Shown here one piece after another: positions 60,231-64,000 of a stretch of 64,000 nucleotides of DNA. Below the pieces are notes generated by a model, which was given only the letters and a program-made list of their open reading frames with translations, made no database searches and was not told the origin of the DNA. Location: assembly GCA_023386635.1 (NCBI GenBank), contig JAEWJH010000021.1:1-64000 (forward strand), in the 5' to 3' direction. Source of the DNA: Pseudomonadota bacterium (GTDB lineage Bacteria > Pseudomonadota > Alphaproteobacteria > Rhizobiales > Xanthobacteraceae). The position numbers and the translations under genes were made by a program. The number at the start of each line of letters is the position of its first letter. Position 1 is the stretch's first letter.

Positions 60231-60997
60231 CCCCGAAAACTCTGACCGCCGTCCATATCGACAACGGTCCCGCTGAGATAACCCGACACCGGCGCGGCCA
60301 GCATTACGGCGAGGTCGGCAACCTCAGCCGCCTCCGCGAGACGGCCGAATGGCAGCGCTGGCAGTTCCTCCTGCCACCGCTCGGGATCGCCGACGCGATC
60401 CGCGGCTTTCTTGCGCATCAGCGTTTCAATGCGGTCAGTCCGCGTCGGCGACGGATTGATCCCAACGACGCGCACGTTCCAGTCCACGCTTTTCGCGCCG
60501 ACAGCGCGGGTGAAGGCGATGAGGGCCGCATTGCCCGCGGAGCCGCAGATGTAATCCCATCGCGGTTCCTGGCCGGCCATGCCGATGATATTGACGATGA
60601 CGCCTGAAGACCGCTTGCGCATCTCGGCGAGAAAAAGCTGCGTCAGGTGGATGTAGCCGAACACCTTGAGCTGCCAAACCTCCTGCCACCGCCCAAGCGG
60701 GAGATCGAACAGATTGCCGCCCGGGATGGCGCCGGCATTATTGACGAGGATATCGACGTCGCCGTGCTCGCGATGCAACCGCACACGCTCCTGCTCGAGC
60801 GCGAGATCGCCGACAAATGAAACCACCTGTGCGCCTTTCGCACGCAGTCCCGCCTCAGCGGTCTGTAATCGCTCCGCATCGCGACCGGTGATGACGACGC
60901 GGGCGCCTTCGCGTGCGAACGATTCCGCACAGGCAAGGCCGATCCCCTTGCTCGCGCCGGTGATGAGAACGCTGCGGCCCGCCAGACGGAGATCCAT
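60227..60997 (-). CDS. Divergent short-chain dehydrogenase/reductase
   Basis: A 256-residue SDR. Cofactor motif TGASKGIG (13-20) and NNAG (86-89) are intact. In the active site the Ser position reads IIGMAG (Gly139), and the YxxxK motif reads Tyr149-ICG-Ser153. Ser and Lys of the catalytic triad are thus missing while Tyr remains. The pattern YICGSAGNAAL resembles a recognised divergent SDR branch rather than random decay. ATG at 60997 follows AAAGG and lies just behind the deacetylase-family stop. May act on a different substrate class or lack redox activity. Confidence 0.85.
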   Translation of the reverse strand: MDLRLAGRSVLITGASKGIGLACAESFAREGARVVITGRDAERLQTAEAGLRAKGAQVVSFVGDLALEQERVRLHREHGDVDILVNNAGAIPGGNLFDLPLGRWQEVWQLKVFGYIHLTQLFLAEMRKRSSGVIVNIIGMAGQEPRWDYICGSAGNAALIAFTRAVGAKSVDWNVRVVGINPSPTRTDRIETLMRKKAADRVGDPERWQEELPALPFGRLAEAAEVADLAVMLAAPVSGYLSGTVVDMDGGQSFRG

Positions 60998-60998
60998 G

Positions 60999-61883
60999 TC
61001 AAACCTTTGCCGGCATCGGCGTTGCCGCGCTGAACCAGTCAGCCAGCTGGCTGCCGGTGAAGAAACCCACCTGCTCGCTGGCGCACAGCGCATCCAGCAT
61101 GGCGTCAAGCTCATGGATGCGATGCGGCACCGAAATCAGGTGCGGATGCAGGCCGATCGCCAGAACGATCGCGCTGTCGCGGCATTCCGCCTCGAAGCGG
61201 CGCAACGTGAACTCCAGACGCCGCGCCATTTCGCCGGTCGCGTGCCGCTCGATCGCATAGATGATCGAGTCGTTGATTTCGATGTTGTAGGGCATCGCGA
61301 TGATCGGCTTGCCCTTGGTCCGCATCCACGAGGGGCGATCATCGACGACCCAGTCGCAGACATAATCGATCCCGCTGTCTTTCAGGATATCGACGGTATC
61401 GACTGTTTCACGCAGGCCGGGCGAGAGCCAGCCGCGGACAGGCTTTCCGGTGAAGGACGACACCTTGTCGAGACAGGCTCGGATCAGCGCGGCTTCTCCG
61501 CCTTCGACGTGGTTGATCGCCTTCTGATGCATGCCATGGCCGATGAACTCCCAGCCCGCGTCGCGCATCGCAATGGCGGCCTGCGGATAGGCATCGATCA
61601 CGCCGGCATTGAAGCTGGTCGACGCCGGGAGGCCGCGATCGGCGAAGGCCTTGAGAATGCGCGGGAGTCCGGCGCGCATTCCGTAATCGGCCCATGAAAA
61701 GTTCGGCACGTCCGGAACCGTCTCGCGCCCGTGCGGCGGCGTGATGATCGTGCGCGGCATCGGCTGGTCGAACTGCCAGTTCTCTATATTCACGACGAGG
61801 TGGACAAGAATCCGCTTTCCCTCAAGGGGCGGCAGTGGCGCGCGCTCGGACGACAGCTGATACGGGATGCGTGGATTTGACAT
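60999..61883 (-). CDS. Polysaccharide-deacetylase-family protein (PuuE/allantoinase-like)
   Basis: A 294-residue NodB-homology protein of the PuuE/allantoinase-like group. These hydrolyse small amides or ring amides rather than polysaccharides. Family features include FSWADYGMRAGLPRILKAFA, the STSFNAGVIDAYPQ segment, EFIGHGMHQKA with metal-type His, and a WLSPG motif. No signal peptide is seen, so it is cytoplasmic. In an operon with an importer, MaoC, SDR and FAD monooxygenase it is more likely a small-molecule amidohydrolase than a cell-wall enzyme. Start ATG at 61883 has GAGAGG upstream. Confidence 0.85.
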   Translation of the reverse strand: MSNPRIPYQLSSERAPLPPLEGKRILVHLVVNIENWQFDQPMPRTIITPPHGRETVPDVPNFSWADYGMRAGLPRILKAFADRGLPASTSFNAGVIDAYPQAAIAMRDAGWEFIGHGMHQKAINHVEGGEAALIRACLDKVSSFTGKPVRGWLSPGLRETVDTVDILKDSGIDYVCDWVVDDRPSWMRTKGKPIIAMPYNIEINDSIIYAIERHATGEMARRLEFTLRRFEAECRDSAIVLAIGLHPHLISVPHRIHELDAMLDALCASEQVGFFTGSQLADWFSAATPMPAKV

Positions 61884-61895
61884 TGCTAGGGCCTC

Positions 61896-62657
61896 TCAGT
61901 GAATTGCACCGACTTGCATGCCCGACATGATCTGCGCCTTGTAGGCCATGAACTCCGGACTCGTGAGTTTGGTAATGGAACGAGGCCGGGTCATTTCAAT
62001 CGGGATAGTCTGGACGATGCGGCCGGGTCGTGCAGACATGATGCAGACGCGGTCGGACAACAGGACTGCCTCGTCGATATCGTGCGTCACGAACAACACC
62101 GTGGTGCCGAGCGACTGCCATACATCGAGCAGCAACTGCTGCATTTGCAGGCGGGTCTGCGCATCGAGCGCGCCGAAGGGCTCATCCATCAGCAGGGCGC
62201 GAGGATTCATCGCCAGAACGCGTGCGATCCCCACGCGCTGACGCATGCCGCCGGACAGTTGCACCGGCAGCGCGTCGGCGAAGGCTTCAAGCCCGACCAA
62301 CTTGAGCAGTTCGCGCGCCTTCGGCTCATACGCCGCGCGCGACAGGCCCCGCACTTTGGGGCTGAAGATCAGATTCTCCCAGACGCTGAGCCACGGAAAC
62401 AGCGCCGCCTCCTGAAACACGACGCCGCGGTCCGGACCCGGATGGGAAATCGCCGCTCCGTCGAACAGCATCGTGCCCTCGGTCGTCTTTTCAAAGCCGG
62501 CCAGAAGATTGAGCAGCGTGGACTTGCCGCAACCGGATGGCCCGAGCAGCGCGACGAATTCGCCTTCGGCCACCGTCAGGCTGACGTCCTCCAGCGCCCG
62601 CACTTCCTGAGCACCGGGGTATGTCTTGGAAACCTTGTCGAAGGAAATGGTGCCCAT
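61896..62657 (-). CDS. Ssu/Tau/Nrt-type ABC importer ATPase
   Basis: A 253-residue ATPase of the nitrate/sulfonate/taurine importer family. Walker A is GPSGCGKST (about 39-47), the signature LSGGMRQRVGIARVLA, Walker B LLMDEPFGALD, and the H-loop FVTHDIDEAV. VVFQEAALFPWLSVWENL is diagnostic for SsuB/TauB. It lies 7 nt after the permease gene and 12 nt before the deacetylase-family gene, so importer and enzymes are one operon. Confidence 0.94.
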   Translation of the reverse strand: MGTISFDKVSKTYPGAQEVRALEDVSLTVAEGEFVALLGPSGCGKSTLLNLLAGFEKTTEGTMLFDGAAISHPGPDRGVVFQEAALFPWLSVWENLIFSPKVRGLSRAAYEPKARELLKLVGLEAFADALPVQLSGGMRQRVGIARVLAMNPRALLMDEPFGALDAQTRLQMQQLLLDVWQSLGTTVLFVTHDIDEAVLLSDRVCIMSARPGRIVQTIPIEMTRPRSITKLTSPEFMAYKAQIMSGMQVGAIH

Positions 62658-62664
62658 CGATGCC

Positions 62665-63540
62665 TCAGGACTGGAAAGACTGCATACGCCGCCAGGTCAG
62701 AACCCAGCGCTCGACGAGAACGATGATGTAGTCGGTCAGCAAACCGAGGATGCCAATGGTGACCATGTCGGCGATCACGACGTCCATGCGGCCGACGTAA
62801 TAGGCATCCCACAGCACATAGCCGAGGCCGGATTTGACCGCGACCATTTCCGCGACGATGACCGCCGTCCATGCGATGCCGAGACCGATTCGCATTCCGG
62901 TGAAGATCGATGGCAGCGAAGCCGGCAGAACGACCCGCCGCAGCACCGTGAGACGGCTTGCGCCCATCATCAGCGCCGCGCGGATCAGATTTCGCTCGAC
63001 GTCACGCGCGCCCTGCGCCGTGTTGACGACGATCGGATAGAAAGCACCGAGCGCGATCAGGAACACCGCGCCGATATCCTGGATGCCGAACACGGCGATC
63101 GAGAACGGCAGCCACGCCGTGATCGGAATAGGCCGCAGCAACTGCACGGTCGGATCGACCGTGCTCGCCGCAAGCCTGTTCCAGCCGATCGCAAGACCGA
63201 CGGGGACGCCGACGACCAGCGCCGCCAGAAAGCCCTTGGAGACACGCTCCGCGGAGAACGCCAGATTGGCGAACCAGGTCCCGCTGTAGGGATTCAACCC
63301 GAACCCGCCAGCCCCGAACGCCCAGACTTTCCAAGCCTGCCAGACGCGGTCCGGCGTCGGCAGGACGCCGCCCAGCAGCGAGCCGTTGGTCCCGCCAAGC
63401 TGCCAAAGCACGATGATAAGGATCGGCAGCAAAACGGCCAGCACCACTTGACGCAGCCGCCGGCCGACGGCACTCGACGCCGCCCCGCTCCGCGCTGACG
63501 GCGCGGAGACGGGTGTTGGAGGTCGGTCAGCTGCGGTCAT
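62665..63540 (-). CDS. Ssu/Tau/Nrt-type ABC importer permease
   Basis: A 291-residue inner-membrane permease with about six hydrophobic helices. The cytoplasmic EAA-type coupling loop reads AALMMGASRLTVLRRVVLPAS. LRPIPITAWLPFSI is the conserved central segment of SsuC/TauC proteins. ATG at 63540 lies 33 nt behind the receptor stop. Confidence 0.94.
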   Translation of the reverse strand: MTAADRPPTPVSAPSARSGAASSAVGRRLRQVVLAVLLPILIIVLWQLGGTNGSLLGGVLPTPDRVWQAWKVWAFGAGGFGLNPYSGTWFANLAFSAERVSKGFLAALVVGVPVGLAIGWNRLAASTVDPTVQLLRPIPITAWLPFSIAVFGIQDIGAVFLIALGAFYPIVVNTAQGARDVERNLIRAALMMGASRLTVLRRVVLPASLPSIFTGMRIGLGIAWTAVIVAEMVAVKSGLGYVLWDAYYVGRMDVVIADMVTIGILGLLTDYIIVLVERWVLTWRRMQSFQS

Positions 63541-63573
63541 GGTGTGGCCGTTTTTTCGTTGGCTGCGGGTTCG

Positions 63574-64000
63574 TTACTTGCCCATCGCCTTGGTGACGAA
63601 CGAGCCATCCCAGTTGGCGGCGATTTCGCCGGACACGTCCTTCTGGATGACACCGAGGTCAGCGAAAGCTTTGGCCTGGCGCTGGATCTGCTCGGGCGAA
63701 ATGACCTCACCGAGCTTGATGATCTGCGCCGCCTTCGCAGAAATATCCGGGGCCATGCCGGAGAGCTTGGCATAAGCCTCCGCGAACTTCTCCGGAGACT
63801 TCGACAACTCTTCCTGCTTCTTCAGATAGGTCCAGACAAACCGCTCGACCGCGGCGCGCTTAGTATCGACGGCCTGCTTGGACGCCATGATCATCCCAAG
63901 CTCGGCGCCGACCGCCTTAGAGGACGAGTATTCAAGGTTCTTGGCGAAGTAGCCATAACCATCCATCACCGGGATGGATTCAAAAGGCTCCCAGGTGACG
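63574..64000 (-). CDS. Ssu/Tau-type ABC importer periplasmic receptor (partial, N-terminus outside window)
   Basis: C-terminal part (at least 141 residues) of an SsuA/TauA/NMT1-like periplasmic receptor. The segment KQAVDTKRAAVERFVWTYLK and the AKAFADLGVIQKDVSG ending match that family's C-terminal helices. The frame stays open to base 64000, so the signal peptide and most ligand residues are outside. It belongs to the operon continuing leftward with permease and ATPase. Ligand could be a sulfonate, pyrimidine-like compound or aromatic; undetermined. Confidence 0.85.
   Translation of the reverse strand, partial: VTWEPFESIPVMDGYGYFAKNLEYSSSKAVGAELGMIMASKQAVDTKRAAVERFVWTYLKKQEELSKSPEKFAEAYAKLSGMAPDISAKAAQIIKLGEVISPEQIQRQAKAFADLGVIQKDVSGEIAANWDGSFVTKAMGK

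Overview
This is a high-GC, gene-dense window with long minus-strand and plus-strand operons, many 4-nt ATGA/GTGA stop/start overlaps, and an unusually large supply of solute receptors: Bug/TctC, Liv, TRAP and Ssu types. Together with hydantoinase-family pairs, a glycine-riboswitch gcv operon and a D-tartrate-dehydratase-like enolase close to bradyrhizobial enzymes, this suggests a chromosomal catabolic region of an alphaproteobacterium of the Hyphomicrobiales (Bradyrhizobium/Xanthobacteraceae-like). That assignment is an inference from style; there is no rRNA or other marker in the window. No tRNA, rRNA, CRISPR array, phage gene or insertion sequence was recognised.

Layout. (1) 1-8190: two divergent operons. 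Leftward: asparaginase-like protein, D-2-hydroxyacid dehydrogenase, FadR-type GntR regulator, HyuB with a zinc-binding tail, and HyuA (cut by the window edge). Rightward: the two halves of a sulfopyruvate-decarboxylase-like TPP enzyme. Two FadR/GntR-type operators sit between them. (2) 8350-14466: tandem glycine riboswitch, gcvT-gcvH-gcvP-sdaA (glycine cleavage and serine deamination). (3) 14477-20481, leftward: LeuCD-like hydro-lyase, two Bug receptors, FAD monooxygenase, Asp/Glu-racemase-family protein. (4) 20620-31423, rightward: HutC-type regulator, complete Liv-type ABC importer, isocitrate lyase/PEP mutase-family lyase, HyuB, HyuA, isochorismatase-like hydrolase. (5) 31490-43440: a CoA-dependent catabolic cluster with two acyl-CoA ligases, a single-subunit PaaA-like diiron protein with its ferredoxin reductase, aldehyde dehydrogenase, thiolase, three MaoC/hot-dog proteins, a TetR regulator and a receptor. 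Three copies of one palindromic operator (TTTTACG..CGTAAAA) mark its promoters. (6) 43546-45446: a rearrangement scar, where a Bug-receptor remnant abuts a 5'-truncated PCMT/erythromycin-esterase fusion. (7) 45611-49627, leftward: VOC protein, tartrate-dehydratase-like enolase, Rieske dioxygenase alpha and beta, TetR. (8) 50051-56665, rightward: TRAP importer and a three-subunit molybdenum hydroxylase. (9) 56704-64000, leftward: Ssu/Tau-type ABC importer, polysaccharide-deacetylase-family protein, SDR, MaoC, racemase-family protein, FAD monooxygenase, Bug receptor.

How the genes work together. Each block pairs its own importer or receptor with oxygenases or hydrolases and with downstream hydratase, lyase or thiolase enzymes, which is the pattern of separate small-molecule degradation pathways. 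No block matches a complete pathway I can name. The strongest candidates for undescribed systems are the diiron/CoA cluster with its three-site regulon, the TPP decarboxylase/asparaginase-like/Hyu cluster, and the LeuCD-like + ICL-family + Hyu cluster, whose enzyme types recall the dimethylmaleate branch of nicotinate fermentation.
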